Positions 7,753 through 17,265 of a stretch of 64,000 bases of DNA are shown here, in pieces. Below the pieces are notes generated by a model. It was not told the DNA's origin. It worked only from the letters and a program-made list of their open reading frames with translations, and ran no database searches. The stretch's first letter is position 1, and every line of letters begins with the position of its first letter. Made by a program: the position numbers and the translations under genes. This DNA comes from an uncultured Clostridia bacterium (GTDB lineage Bacteria > Bacillota > Clostridia > Christensenellales > QALW01), in contig CAKSKV010000003.1 in the NCBI GenBank assembly GCA_934465535.1, positions 62,001 through 126,000 on the forward strand, in the 5' to 3' direction.

Positions 7753-10642
7753 TGCCGCCTGCCTCCCTCCTGTCCGCTTCGGCCTTTGCCGGCTGTCCGT
7801 TTCTCCTGCTCTGTCCTTCCTTCTTTACGCTCTGCCCGCGCACGGCGCCCCTTGCCTGCGCCGTTTTGCCGCCCTCCGACGCAGCCCCCGGTCTTCTCTT
7901 TTCTCCGTTTTGTCTGCCCGGCTTACGCTCGGCGGCGTTTTCCGCCGCGCTGTTTTTGGCCTTGCCGTTTTTGGCCGTCTTTACGCTTTTGTTCTGCCCG
8001 TTTTTATCCTGCCCGCCTGTTTTCTCTCGCTTTTCCTGCTGCCGGCCTTGCCCTTCAGGGGTGCGGTTTTTCCCCGCAGCATTTTCGGGAACGGTTTTTG
8101 CTCTTTCCTTTGCTTTTGCACTTCCCTTTGCTTTTGCGCGATTTTTCCCGTAGGCGGAATTTTTGCCGTTTCCCTTCTCCGCGCCGCTTCGGGGGCTGTC
8201 GGCTCTGCCGCCGTCCCGCTCCCGCCTTGCAGTGCCGTTCTCGGAGGGTGTCTTTGTCCCGGATGCCGGCTTGCTCTTTTCGCCTTTTCCGTTTTTATCC
8301 TGCACGGAAGCCTTTTTGCCCCGGCTCTGCGCGGCTTTATTCTTATCCCGGCTTTTATTCGGCTCTGCGTCCGTATTTGCGGATTCCTCCTTCTTTACCG
8401 GCTTGCCGGCTTTCTCGGGCTTATCCGCTTTTACATTTCTGCCTGAGCCGGCACGCTTTTTTCCCTGTCCGAAGGCGCCGCTCTTTTTGCGTCCGCCTTC
8501 TTCCTCCGCCGGCTCCGCCTCCACTCTGCCCTGAGAGGGATCGGCGCTAAGCAGACGCACGCGCACGGTGTCCCCCATCCGCAGGCGTTTGCCGCTGCGC
8601 TCCCCCGTAAGGCAGCAGTTCTGTGCATCATAGTTGTAAAAATCGTCCCTTAAATAGGCAAGGGGCACGGTACACTCAAGGGTATCGGGCATTTCCACCC
8701 AGAATGCGGAGGCACTCACGCCGGAGATAACGCCCTCCATGCACTGCCCCACAAGGTTTTGCGCGTACTCCGCCTTTTTTATATCGTCCGCAGCCCGCTC
8801 GGCCTCCGCCGCCGCCAGCTCGCACTGTGAGCAATGCCCCGCCATTTCCTGCATGCGCTTTTTGTACTTTTTAAGCGCCGCAGCATTGCCCTCAAAGAAG
8901 AAGTGCAGCATGCGGTGCACCGTAAGATCGGGATAGCGGCGTATCGGCGATGTAAAATGCAGATATTCCGCCGCCGCAAGCCCGAAATGCCCCATGTTTT
9001 CACCGTCATAACGCGCCTTTTTCATACTGCGCAGCAGCATTCTGGAAACCAGCTTCTCCTCCTGCGTGCCCTGCACGCCCGCAAGCAGCGCGCCGCAATC
9101 CTTTGCGGAGGCATCCGCAGGCAGCGACAGCCCGAAGGGCGCTATAAGGGTGTTGAAATCCTCCAGCCGCTGCGGATCCGGCTTTTCGTGCACCCGATAC
9201 ATGGACGGAATCCCCTTTTGCAGCATAAAATCCGCCACACATTCGTTTGCCTGAAGCATAAACTGCTCTATCATACGGTTTGCCTCGCCGCGCTGACGCG
9301 CGCGCAGACCCACGGCACGCCCCTGCTCGTCCAGTGTGAATTCCGGCTCCGGAAGCTCAAAATCCACGGCTCCGCGCCCGCGGCGCATGCTCTCCAGCAC
9401 CAGGGACAGCTCCCGCGCCTGAAACAGCTGATGAGCTATCGGCGCCAAAAACGGCACGCTTTTGCCGGAAAACAGCTCGTTTACCTGCTCATAGGTGCAG
9501 CGGCGCACGCTGCGTATAACCGAAGGGAATATCTCCCTGTCCGTCACCCGGCCCGATTCGTCTATGTGCATAAGCACGGAAAGGGTAAGGCGGTCGCAGT
9601 CCTGATTGAGGGAGCATACGCCGTTTGAAAGAGCCTTGGGCAGCATGGGCAGCACCCTGTCGGGGAAATACACGCTGGTGCCGCGCAGGTATGCCTCCTC
9701 GTCCACCGCAGTTCCGGGGCGCACAAAGGCGGAAACATCCGCTATATGCACCCCCAGCAGCCAGCCGTCTTCCTCTCTTGTTACGCTTACGGCATCGTCA
9801 AGATCCCGTGCGTCCTCGCCGTCCACGGTAAACACCGTTTCATCGCGAAGGTCGCGCCGCCCGTCGTTTTTGGGAGGATGCGCCGCTATTTTTTCGGCCT
9901 GTTCCGCAACCTCGGGCGGAAATGCATCGCGCAGCCCCTTTTCGCGTATTACGCCCAGCATATCCACACCCTTATCGCCGGGATAGCCCAGCACCTCGTC
10001 CATCTCGCCCTCCAGCGCGCCGCTTGAGGTAAACACCGTTACGCGGCAGCGCACCTTCTGCTGCGGCTTTGCCCCTTCCAGCCTGCCCGAGGGGATATGC
10101 ACCGGACGGTGCAGGCGCGGGTTATCCGGCAGCACATAATACCGCCCTCCCTGCTTTATAAGCTCGCCCACTATATATTCGTTGGCATGAACCAGTATCT
10201 CGGTTATCTCGCCCTCGCCGCCCCTGCGCGTATCGCTTTTAACGGGCGGCCTTTTGCTTTTTACGCGTCTGTTTTTATCCTGTCTGTCGGGAATATAGCG
10301 CTCCCCATGCACGCTGTCCAGCGGCCGGTAGCGCACCCTGTCCCCGTGCATCGCACCCATGGAGTTCGCGGCGGAAATATAAAGGTCCTCCCCGTTTTCC
10401 CGATCGTCCGGAACGGCAAAGCAATAGTCCCCGCGGCTGCCCTGCACCGTGCCCTCAAGGATGCCGGCGCTTCCGGGCAGACCGAAGCCCCCGCCCGTCT
10501 GCACTACCTCCTCCATGCACTTGAGCACGCGGATTATCATGCCCCTGTCGGAGCGCTCCAGCCCCAGCGCACGGCAAATCTGCTCCGGGGTATATACTCC
10601 GCCCGAAGCCAGTATATCAAGTATTCTCTGCTGTATATTCAA
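7718..10642 (-). CDS. rnr: Ribonuclease R with very long basic C-terminal tail
   Basis: A processive 3'-5' exoribonuclease, 974 residues from a TTG at 10640-10642. That start is chosen because AAGGAG lies at the right distance and upstream codons lack one. Domain order: N-terminal winged helix (about 5-60), cold-shock domains, RNB catalytic domain with the acidic motif GEDARDLDDAV, then S1 (about 610-690). From about residue 700 to the end there is a low-complexity Lys/Arg/Gly/Asn/Ala-rich tail of roughly 270 residues. Most RNase R proteins have a much shorter basic tail. In other bacteria that tail contacts SmpB-tmRNA; here smpB begins within its codons. Confidence 0.96.
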   Translation of the reverse strand: MNIQQRILDILASGGVYTPEQICRALGLERSDRGMIIRVLKCMEEVVQTGGGFGLPGSAGILEGTVQGSRGDYCFAVPDDRENGEDLYISAANSMGAMHGDRVRYRPLDSVHGERYIPDRQDKNRRVKSKRPPVKSDTRRGGEGEITEILVHANEYIVGELIKQGGRYYVLPDNPRLHRPVHIPSGRLEGAKPQQKVRCRVTVFTSSGALEGEMDEVLGYPGDKGVDMLGVIREKGLRDAFPPEVAEQAEKIAAHPPKNDGRRDLRDETVFTVDGEDARDLDDAVSVTREEDGWLLGVHIADVSAFVRPGTAVDEEAYLRGTSVYFPDRVLPMLPKALSNGVCSLNQDCDRLTLSVLMHIDESGRVTDREIFPSVIRSVRRCTYEQVNELFSGKSVPFLAPIAHQLFQARELSLVLESMRRGRGAVDFELPEPEFTLDEQGRAVGLRARQRGEANRMIEQFMLQANECVADFMLQKGIPSMYRVHEKPDPQRLEDFNTLIAPFGLSLPADASAKDCGALLAGVQGTQEEKLVSRMLLRSMKKARYDGENMGHFGLAAAEYLHFTSPIRRYPDLTVHRMLHFFFEGNAAALKKYKKRMQEMAGHCSQCELAAAEAERAADDIKKAEYAQNLVGQCMEGVISGVSASAFWVEMPDTLECTVPLAYLRDDFYNYDAQNCCLTGERSGKRLRMGDTVRVRLLSADPSQGRVEAEPAEEEGGRKKSGAFGQGKKRAGSGRNVKADKPEKAGKPVKKEESANTDAEPNKSRDKNKAAQSRGKKASVQDKNGKGEKSKPASGTKTPSENGTARRERDGGRADSPRSGAEKGNGKNSAYGKNRAKAKGSAKAKERAKTVPENAAGKNRTPEGQGRQQEKREKTGGQDKNGQNKSVKTAKNGKAKNSAAENAAERKPGRQNGEKRRPGAASEGGKTAQARGAVRGQSVKKEGQSRRNGQPAKAEADRREAGGNGKGKNRSTES

Positions 10643-10694
10643 AATATTTCTCCTTGTAATTTTTTCCTCTTCATTGCCACTGCGCACCCTTTAT

Positions 10695-10725
10695 TAAAAA
10701 ATAAGACGCCCCTGTGCGGGGCGTC
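10695..10725 (-). terminator. Terminator between secG and rnr
   Basis: Minus strand GACGCCCC-GCACA-GGGGCGTC stem (10705-10725), followed by TTATTTTTT. It ends the secG transcript and suggests that rnr has its own start or depends on read-through. Confidence 0.92.
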
Positions 10726-10770
10726 CGAACGGTGCATTATCAGCAATCGTCATAAAATGAGCCTGTATTC

Positions 10771-11028
10771 TCAAATGGAGACGATGACCGCAAGTGCCAG
10801 CGCCAGCACAACGATTATGCCCACGCTGATCTTGGTAACAAGGGCCAGCTTGCCCTCCGCGCTTTTGGTTTTGTTGCGTCCCAAAAAGCTGTCGCTGTTG
10901 CTGCCGCCCATAATGCTGCTGAGCCCCTCGGTGGTACCCTTCTGCTTCATAACCGCCCAGATAAGTACGCCGCTGTCTATAATAAGCAGGCTCGCCAGAA
11001 TTATTGCCACGATCTGCATAGTCGTCAT
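10771..11028 (-). CDS. secG: Preprotein translocase subunit SecG
   Basis: An 85-residue SecG from the ATG at 11026-11028, preceded by GGGAGGT. Two membrane helices are visible (residues 4-24 and about 62-84) with the family GGS...SFLGRNKTKSAEG linker between them. It stabilises the SecYE channel during export. It is monocistronic, with a promoter and terminator; secG next to rnr and smpB is common in Firmicutes. Confidence 0.95.
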   Translation of the reverse strand: MTTMQIVAIILASLLIIDSGVLIWAVMKQKGTTEGLSSIMGGSNSDSFLGRNKTKSAEGKLALVTKISVGIIVVLALALAVIVSI

Positions 11029-11058
11029 ATCCACTACCTCCCAAACATAAGCAAATTG

Positions 11059-11087
11059 ATTGTAGCACACCGGGCGTTAAAATGCAA
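11059..11087 (-). promoter_or_regulatory. Sigma-A promoter of secG
   Basis: Minus strand TTGCAT (11082-11087), 17-base spacer, TACAAT (11059-11064), about 30 bases before the secG ATG. Confidence 0.8.
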
Positions 11088-11189
11088 GCATTTTTTTACT
11101 TTTGCCGCCCTCATGCCGTATTTCGTGCTTTTTTGCCGCCGTGCGGCGGTATGCCCTGAATGTATTATTCTAAAAAACAGCCTTGCGCC

Positions 11190-13484
11190 TTAGCCGTTTT
11201 CCCGTTTTTTGCGCCTTACGGCCGCTATAATAAGCTCGCAGGCAAGGGTTATGATAATTCCCGCAAGGATGCTCATTATAAGGGGCAGCACGGAGGAGCT
11301 CTCCAGCCTTAAAAGCGAAAACAGTCCCGGATTGCGCGCGGGCAGCTTGAAGAGATTGGGCAGTATTGCCACCGCGCCGACATATCCGAGCGCCGACACC
11401 GCGCATAGCCCGCCGCGCAGCCAATTGAAGGGCAGGCTTGCCTTTACCACTCCCATAACGCTTACGGCTCCCAATGTCAGATAGGTAACAAGCCCTATCT
11501 GGCTTTGCTCTATGCCAAGGGAGGTTCCCGCCATGGTAAGCACAATGCAGCACACCGTTACTGCTATGGCATTGGGCAGCGCGGCGCCTATGGCGCTTGG
11601 CAGGAATTTGCCCCTTACGGGCTTATCGTTTCTCTCAAGGGACATAAAGAAGGACGGAAAGCCCTCGATAACAAGGTCTATAAGGGTTATCTGTATGGGA
11701 ATAAAGGGGAAGGGCAGGTTGAATATCACGCACCAAAGGGTTATAAAAACGGAATACAGCGTTTTTATAAAGAACACCCCTGCGGATTTCGTTATATTGT
11801 TCACCACTCTGCGCCCTTCGGAAATAACATCCTTAAGCACTGCAAAGTCGGAATCCAGCAGCACAAGCTGCGCCGTCTGGCGCGCCGCGTCGCTGCCCTG
11901 ACCTATGGCAACGGAGCAGTCCGCCTGCTTCATTGCAAGCAGATCGTTTACGCCGTCCCCCGTCATGCCGACGGAATGTCCCTTTTCCTGAAGCGCCGTT
12001 ACAAGCAGCTTTTTCTGCTCCGGGCTCACCCTGCCGAACACGGTATATTTATCCGCCGCATTCTTTACATCCTCCGGCGCGGCGTTTGAAAGATCTATGC
12101 AGCGCTGTGCATTCTTTATGCCCGCACGCGCAGCCACCGCCGAGGCCGTTACGGGGTCGTCGCCCGATATCACCTTTACCTCCACGCCCTGACGCTCAAA
12201 ATACGCTATGGTATCCTTTGCGTTTTTGCGCAGCGGATCGGCTATTATCACCGCCGCCGCCGGCTCCACTGCGCAAAGCTCGCCGTCCGCCTGCGGCTTC
12301 TGCTTTGTGGTACCTGCAAACAGCACGCGCTTGCCCTGCTGCATCTGCTCGCGGAACTGCGAGGGCATATCGCCCTTAAGCCCCAAACGCTCGTAGGCGC
12401 CCAGCACAAGATACTCGCCGTTTTCCAGCGTCACGCTGCTCCATTTTCTTGCAGAGGAAAAGGGCACTCCCGCAAAGGCGCGCTGCGGCGCTGCATGCGC
12501 GCAGTATTCCTTGAGCGCGCAGAAGGTGGCGTTGTTATCCTCGGAGGCGGAAACATACGAGGCTAAAAGCTGCTCTGCACGGGCCTTATCGCACCCCAAG
12601 GGGATAACCTGCTCCACCTCCATATGCCCCACGGTAAGCGTGCCGGTTTTATCAAGGCACAGCACATCGCAGTGGGCAAGGTTTTCAAGAGAATAAAGCT
12701 CCTGCACCAGCACATTCTTTTTGGAAAGGCGTATAACACCTATTGCAAGGCCCACGCTCATAAGCAGCACAAGCCCCTTGGGCAGCATGCCCAAAAGCCC
12801 CGCAGAGGAGGATATCACCGCATCGGCTATTGTCATATTGCGCACAAGCAGCGCTTCAAGGAAGGCTATTATGCCAAGGGGCACAATGAAAAAGCTGGTT
12901 ATGCGCGTAACCTTCTTCATGCTGCTCATAAGCTCGGAATTTGCCGATTTATACTTTTTGACCTCGCTTACCAGCTTTGCGGCGTAGTTTTCCTCACCGG
13001 TATGTATAACCTCCGCGCGGCATTTGCCGGATATTACCGAGCTGCCCGAAAGCAGGTCGTCCCCGGCGCGCTTAAGCACGGGACGGGATTCCCCCGTAAG
13101 CACGGACTCGTTTATTTCCGCGCTGCCCGAAAGCACCTTGCTGTCGGCGCATATGACATTGCCGCTTTCCAGCAGCAGCACATCGCCCTTTTCCACGCTG
13201 TCGGGGTGCACCTCAAGCTCGCGGCCGTCCCTTAAAACATGCGCCACCGGCATGGACAGCAGCGACAGCTTCTCCACCAGCTTTTTGGCCTTTATCTCCT
13301 GATATATGCCTATAAGCGTGTTTACAATAATAATAAATATAAAGAACAGGTTGGACCACGCATGCACAAGCGCCAGCGCAACGGCAATAATTACATTCAG
13401 CAGGTTGAACACCGTGCATACATTATCGCGTATTATCTCCGCAGTGCTTTTTGTGGCCATGCCCTTGCTTTTGTTTTTCTGCAT
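11190..13484 (-). CDS. P-type cation ATPase, CtpE/Exp7-like
   Basis: A 764-residue P-type ATPase with TGES at 130-133 (actuator), the phosphorylated Asp278 in CLDKTGTLT, a TGDGVND hinge motif and about ten membrane segments. The helix-4 motif reads GMLPKGLVLL near 232-241. The layout, with P-(E/K)-G-L-V-L-L rather than PEGLP or CPC, resembles the mycobacterial CtpE and streptococcal Exp7 group, for which calcium transport has been proposed. Metal specificity here is inference. GGGAGA precedes the ATG; ppa lies 41 bases upstream on the same strand. Confidence 0.85.
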   Translation of the reverse strand: MQKNKSKGMATKSTAEIIRDNVCTVFNLLNVIIAVALALVHAWSNLFFIFIIIVNTLIGIYQEIKAKKLVEKLSLLSMPVAHVLRDGRELEVHPDSVEKGDVLLLESGNVICADSKVLSGSAEINESVLTGESRPVLKRAGDDLLSGSSVISGKCRAEVIHTGEENYAAKLVSEVKKYKSANSELMSSMKKVTRITSFFIVPLGIIAFLEALLVRNMTIADAVISSSAGLLGMLPKGLVLLMSVGLAIGVIRLSKKNVLVQELYSLENLAHCDVLCLDKTGTLTVGHMEVEQVIPLGCDKARAEQLLASYVSASEDNNATFCALKEYCAHAAPQRAFAGVPFSSARKWSSVTLENGEYLVLGAYERLGLKGDMPSQFREQMQQGKRVLFAGTTKQKPQADGELCAVEPAAAVIIADPLRKNAKDTIAYFERQGVEVKVISGDDPVTASAVAARAGIKNAQRCIDLSNAAPEDVKNAADKYTVFGRVSPEQKKLLVTALQEKGHSVGMTGDGVNDLLAMKQADCSVAIGQGSDAARQTAQLVLLDSDFAVLKDVISEGRRVVNNITKSAGVFFIKTLYSVFITLWCVIFNLPFPFIPIQITLIDLVIEGFPSFFMSLERNDKPVRGKFLPSAIGAALPNAIAVTVCCIVLTMAGTSLGIEQSQIGLVTYLTLGAVSVMGVVKASLPFNWLRGGLCAVSALGYVGAVAILPNLFKLPARNPGLFSLLRLESSSVLPLIMSILAGIIITLACELIIAAVRRKKRENG

Positions 13485-13525
13485 TTTTATCTCCCAATAC
13501 CCCTTTTACGGCTTTTTTATACAGC

Positions 13526-14071
13526 TCACACCTTTACGCCGGGTGCAAAATGCACGCCGTAACGCTTAAGCGCCTCTTTTATTATTCTGCGCGCCTCTTC
13601 TCCGTCCATTATCTCCTGCACAGCCGTGGACATATTCTCCAACGCCTTGTAAACCGAGAAGAAATGCATCATTTCATCCGAAACATGTGCGGGCAGCTCA
13701 TGAATATCCTTATAGGAATTATACATGGGGTCGGAAAACGGTATGGCGATTATTTTTTCGTCCATATAATCGTTATCCACCATTTTTATAACCCCGATGG
13801 GGTAGCAGCGCACCAGCACCATGGGATCTATGCTTTGGCTTGAAAGAATAAGCACATCCAGCGGATCGTTGTCATCGGCATAGGTTAGCGGTATAAAGCC
13901 GTAGTTTGCCGGATAGTGCGTGGAGGTGTAAAGTATCCTGTCCATACGCAGCATTCCGGTTTCCTTGTCCAGCTCGTATTTCTTCTTGCTGCCCTTTTGT
14001 ATCTCCACCACCGCAAGAAAATCGTCCGGCGCTATTCTGCTTGGCGACATATCATGCCATATATTGCTCAT
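13526..14071 (-). CDS. ppa: Inorganic pyrophosphatase, family I
   Basis: A 181-residue soluble family I pyrophosphatase that hydrolyses PPi from biosynthetic reactions. Key segments: EIQKGSKKKYELDKETG, THYPANYGFIPLT, and the metal-binding DDNDPLDVLIL (D-x-D-P-x-D). Length and motifs are normal. GGGAGGAAAACAG precedes the ATG. It is an ordinary housekeeping enzyme, separate from the pyrophosphatase-like domain at 4342-5184. Confidence 0.95.
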   Translation of the reverse strand: MSNIWHDMSPSRIAPDDFLAVVEIQKGSKKKYELDKETGMLRMDRILYTSTHYPANYGFIPLTYADDNDPLDVLILSSQSIDPMVLVRCYPIGVIKMVDNDYMDEKIIAIPFSDPMYNSYKDIHELPAHVSDEMMHFFSVYKALENMSTAVQEIMDGEEARRIIKEALKRYGVHFAPGVKV

Positions 14072-14125
14072 CTGTTTTCCTCCCTGTCTGATAATAATGC
14101 CCCTTTAATTTTGTCCCTTTGTTTC

Positions 14126-15454
14126 TCACGAAAGCCTGCCGCTCCATACCACTGCGGCGTCATAGTATTCCTCCAGACAAAGTCCGCTTTCGTACAGCTC
14201 CTTTGCCAGCTCCGTCCCCACATAGCGATAGTGATACGGCTCGAATTTTATGCCGGTTTTCTGCTCCTTGCCCTTTTGATAGCGCAGTATAAAGCCAAAG
14301 CGCCAGGAATTTTCCCGCATCCACTGCGCCTCCTTGGTGGAGGCATAGCCCGGACCCGGAGTTTTATGGGAAAGGCAGGTTATATCAAAGGCCAGCCCCG
14401 TCTGATGCTCGCTTGTGCCGGGATAGGCGCTGCCCACCGGCTTTGACGGATCCGTGCCGTATTTGGGATCGGCCTTTACACGGCTGGTCCAGTTCTCTAT
14501 CTGCTCCGAATACGGGCGGTATACATTGCACAAATAATAGCTCTTTATTCCCGCCTCGCTGTATGCCGCGTTTATCATTTCGATAAAAGCGGAAAGCGCA
14601 GTCGGGTTTGCCATGGTGGGATCGTCCCGCAGGGTAAAGGGTGCAAGAGAAAGATATTCCTTCACGCTTACAAGCCCCTCGGGCAGAAAATCCTCGCGCA
14701 GGCGGTGATTCATGTTTATAAGAGTCTCCGGCCCTACGCTGTCCAGATATTCATGCGGCGCATTTGCTATGGAAAGAGGCTGGCTGCCCAGCTTCATATC
14801 CTCCGCATCCGCCTTTATATCCGCCGCAAGCGCGCCGGGAGCCACGCTTCCCTTGTCATCGCAGGGATAAAACGCCGCGCCGCCGTCCGCGCACGATGCC
14901 CATACTCTGTAAACCTTCTGCCGGTTTGCCCCGATAAAATAATATATATTCGCGCTTTTCTTTTTATACCCCTGGGGCACGGAAGCGGACGGTACTGCCG
15001 CCGTGCAGCGCACCGGCTGCCCGTAGGCCTCGTTTTCCGGGTCCAGCACGGATTCCGAAACGGGGTTCAGCTCGCTGTCCGCTTCAAAAAAGCCCACCGT
15101 GCGCTCCAGCAATTCCTGCCCGAAGAATATATCCAGCTGCCCGTAAACACGGTAGCATATGCCGCCGTCCGCCCCGGTAAAGGCATAGCCGTGCGTCTGG
15201 CCGACGCTTATGGCGGTGTAATACTGCGGCGTGCGCATATCGTCCGGCAGCTCCGCCGCCTCAAAAACCGTGCTGCGCACCGGCTCCGGGGTAATCACCG
15301 GCGTGGGCGTGGGTGCCTCCGCCGTGGGGCTTTGCGTTATATCCGGGTTTTGTACCTCCTGCCGTGTGCGCGTAATAAGTCCGCCCGCAAGCGAGCAGAA
15401 CAAAAGCACTCCGCCGCTTATTATACAGGCTGCAAACAGCCCGCTGCTTCTCAC
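14126..15454 (-). CDS. VanY-type D-alanyl-D-alanine carboxypeptidase (M15B)
   Basis: A 442-residue membrane-anchored protein read from a GTG with GGAGG upstream. An N-terminal membrane helix (about 7-27) is followed by a Thr/Pro-rich spacer near 40-60 and a region of unknown fold. The last 170 or so residues form an M15B zinc peptidase: YRPYSEQ, SEHQTGLAFDIT (H and D ligands), and EPYHYRYVG (catalytic Glu region and third ligand). Such enzymes trim the terminal D-Ala of peptidoglycan stems. It is adjacent to the sortase gene and could share its transcript. Confidence 0.88.
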   Translation of the reverse strand: MRSSGLFAACIISGGVLLFCSLAGGLITRTRQEVQNPDITQSPTAEAPTPTPVITPEPVRSTVFEAAELPDDMRTPQYYTAISVGQTHGYAFTGADGGICYRVYGQLDIFFGQELLERTVGFFEADSELNPVSESVLDPENEAYGQPVRCTAAVPSASVPQGYKKKSANIYYFIGANRQKVYRVWASCADGGAAFYPCDDKGSVAPGALAADIKADAEDMKLGSQPLSIANAPHEYLDSVGPETLINMNHRLREDFLPEGLVSVKEYLSLAPFTLRDDPTMANPTALSAFIEMINAAYSEAGIKSYYLCNVYRPYSEQIENWTSRVKADPKYGTDPSKPVGSAYPGTSEHQTGLAFDITCLSHKTPGPGYASTKEAQWMRENSWRFGFILRYQKGKEQKTGIKFEPYHYRYVGTELAKELYESGLCLEEYYDAAVVWSGRLS

Positions 15455-15544
15455 TTTATCTGCCTCCGAAAATATGTAATGTTCTTAAGCTGCATTATAT
15501 GCGCCCGGCGGTTCTGCTTTTAAGCCGCCGCAAAGGCCGTCTTT

Positions 15545-16966
15545 CTATTCTTCTCCGGAAGTCTCCGGCCCCTCCGGCACTTCGGTTTCCTCCCCTGAAA
15601 CCTCCGGCGCGGGGATATCCGGCGTGTTTTCCGGCTCCTTTGTTCCCGAAGCCTCCGGCTCCGGCGTGTTTTCCGGCTTCACGGTGCCGCCCGGCTTTTT
15701 CGTGCTCTCAGGCTTTTTGGTAGGCTCCGGCTTTTTCGTGCCGCCCGCCGTTCCCGTAGGCTGCGTATCAAAGTCAAACTCATCATAGGGCACGGTATAC
15801 AGCTTGTATACATAGCCCTCCAGCCCCTCCTGCGTGCGCACGCCTATCCAGTCGCCCAGATCCTCCGTTACCTCCAGAACCGTTCCGTGGGGCAGCGTGC
15901 CCTTTATCTCCGAGGAGGTGCTGGGCTTGCTGCGCAGCTTGAGCGGCACGGACGGATCGTTCAGCTTCACAACACGCCTTACGGCGGTATCCGTCGTCCC
16001 CGTGACCTCCGGCGTCGGCGTTACCGTCTGATCGCTTCCGGGCTTGGGCCATACAAGGCGCGCATGCACTATGGTTCTCTTGGAGGAGCCCTCATCGGCA
16101 TTGCAGGTGGAAAGGGTCAGTATGCGGTCGTTTTCCGTAAATACCGCGCTTTCGTCCTTAAACATCCCGCGATCTCTTAAACGGTTGAGATATTCCACAT
16201 ATTCGCCCGGTCCGAAATTGCCGTGACGCCGGTAATCCGGGTCCTCCTTGTTGGTAATGTAAACGCTGAACACCTCAAAGCGGTAGGTGCCGTAGATCGT
16301 ATCCAGATATACGCGCCTGTGCGTGTCAAAAAAGGCCTGACTGCCAAGCGTTGTATAATTCTTCAGCTTGCCGAACATGGAGCCGTTTGTCATGTTGTGC
16401 CCGTGAATGATGGTATTGCAGCCCAAGGGGTTCAGGTCATTGAAGCTGGTCATAAACAGTGCTCCGGCGGCGGTTTCGTTGCCGTACATATCATGCTTGA
16501 GATAATAATCGTCATCGTCCATAAGCACCGGATAGTTTGTAACCTCCGGAATATACAGCCATCCCACAACATCGGGGTTTGTCTGCTCCTTAAGATCCCA
16601 CACCTTGTTCTGACGGTTTACATACCCGTCCTCCTTTTCTATGTCCGTAGGCTCATAGGAGGTCGTCGGGCGGTGCGGCTCCACCGTGCCATTGGGGTCA
16701 AAGGTAATGTCGGGCAGCCCCGTAACAAAGCCGCCGCTGGGGCGTGCCGAGGACACCGGCGGCTCCGTGCCCGCCAGATCCTCATAGCGCTTTTGAGTTA
16801 TATAGTCGTTAAAATGCTTATCCACATAAAAAAAGCCGCAGAAAAGCGTAACGCACACAAGCGCCACAATAAAAACGCTGTATATCAGGTTTCCCGCGCG
16901 TATACGCCTTCTCCGAATACGCTCCTCCTTTGAGGAATTCTCATCACGATGCGGTTTATAACTCAC
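15545..16966 (-). CDS. Class B sortase with C-terminal SH3b domain and Pro/Lys/Glu tail
   Basis: A 473-residue protein from a GTG at 16964-16966 (GGAG nine bases upstream; a GTG 20 codons further up is possible). A basic N-terminus and one membrane helix (about 24-45) precede a class B sortase domain (about 110-300). That domain shows the catalytic His in IIHGHN, Cys in LTLSTCNADEG and Arg in KRTIVHARL. An SH3b-type domain follows (LKLRSKPSTSSEIKG, GDWIGVRTQEG, GYV), then a tail of about 85 residues of KKPE/TPE repeats. Sortases join proteins to the wall; SH3b domains often bind peptidoglycan. The extra domain and tail are unusual. Confidence 0.88.
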   Translation of the reverse strand: MSYKPHRDENSSKEERIRRRRIRAGNLIYSVFIVALVCVTLFCGFFYVDKHFNDYITQKRYEDLAGTEPPVSSARPSGGFVTGLPDITFDPNGTVEPHRPTTSYEPTDIEKEDGYVNRQNKVWDLKEQTNPDVVGWLYIPEVTNYPVLMDDDDYYLKHDMYGNETAAGALFMTSFNDLNPLGCNTIIHGHNMTNGSMFGKLKNYTTLGSQAFFDTHRRVYLDTIYGTYRFEVFSVYITNKEDPDYRRHGNFGPGEYVEYLNRLRDRGMFKDESAVFTENDRILTLSTCNADEGSSKRTIVHARLVWPKPGSDQTVTPTPEVTGTTDTAVRRVVKLNDPSVPLKLRSKPSTSSEIKGTLPHGTVLEVTEDLGDWIGVRTQEGLEGYVYKLYTVPYDEFDFDTQPTGTAGGTKKPEPTKKPESTKKPGGTVKPENTPEPEASGTKEPENTPDIPAPEVSGEETEVPEGPETSGEE

Positions 16967-17227
16967 AGTGTATCGCTCCGTTTCTTGCCTGTTTATCCTT
17001 TTTCCTTGTGCCGTATGTGTATGCACTTTATTTATTATACAATATCCCGCCGCGAAATAAAAGCCCTAATTGCTTTTATGCGCCCTTGCTTTGCAACATT
17101 TTACCTTTACGACACAATTTCTTTACCGGCTTTTACCCTCCACGCCCGTAATTTTCGCGCAAATACGCCGCCGGGCGCGCAAAAATGCCGTGAAAAAGTG
17201 CAGTGCAAGAGTGCCGCAGGGAAATAA

Positions 17228-17258
17228 TCCAAAAGGGAGTCGCACTCGTGCGGCTCCC
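17228..17258 (-). terminator. Terminator after the glycosyltransferase gene
   Basis: Minus strand GGGAGCCGCAC / GTGCGACTCCC (17235-17258, one C-A mismatch), followed by TTTTGGATTATTT, just beyond the stop at 17266. Confidence 0.8.
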
Positions 17259-17265
17259 TGAGCTT

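Noticed and set aside
10643..10687. Upstream start for RNase R, 15 codons longer
   Set aside because: It lacks a ribosome site, whereas the TTG at 10642 has AAGGAG at good distance.
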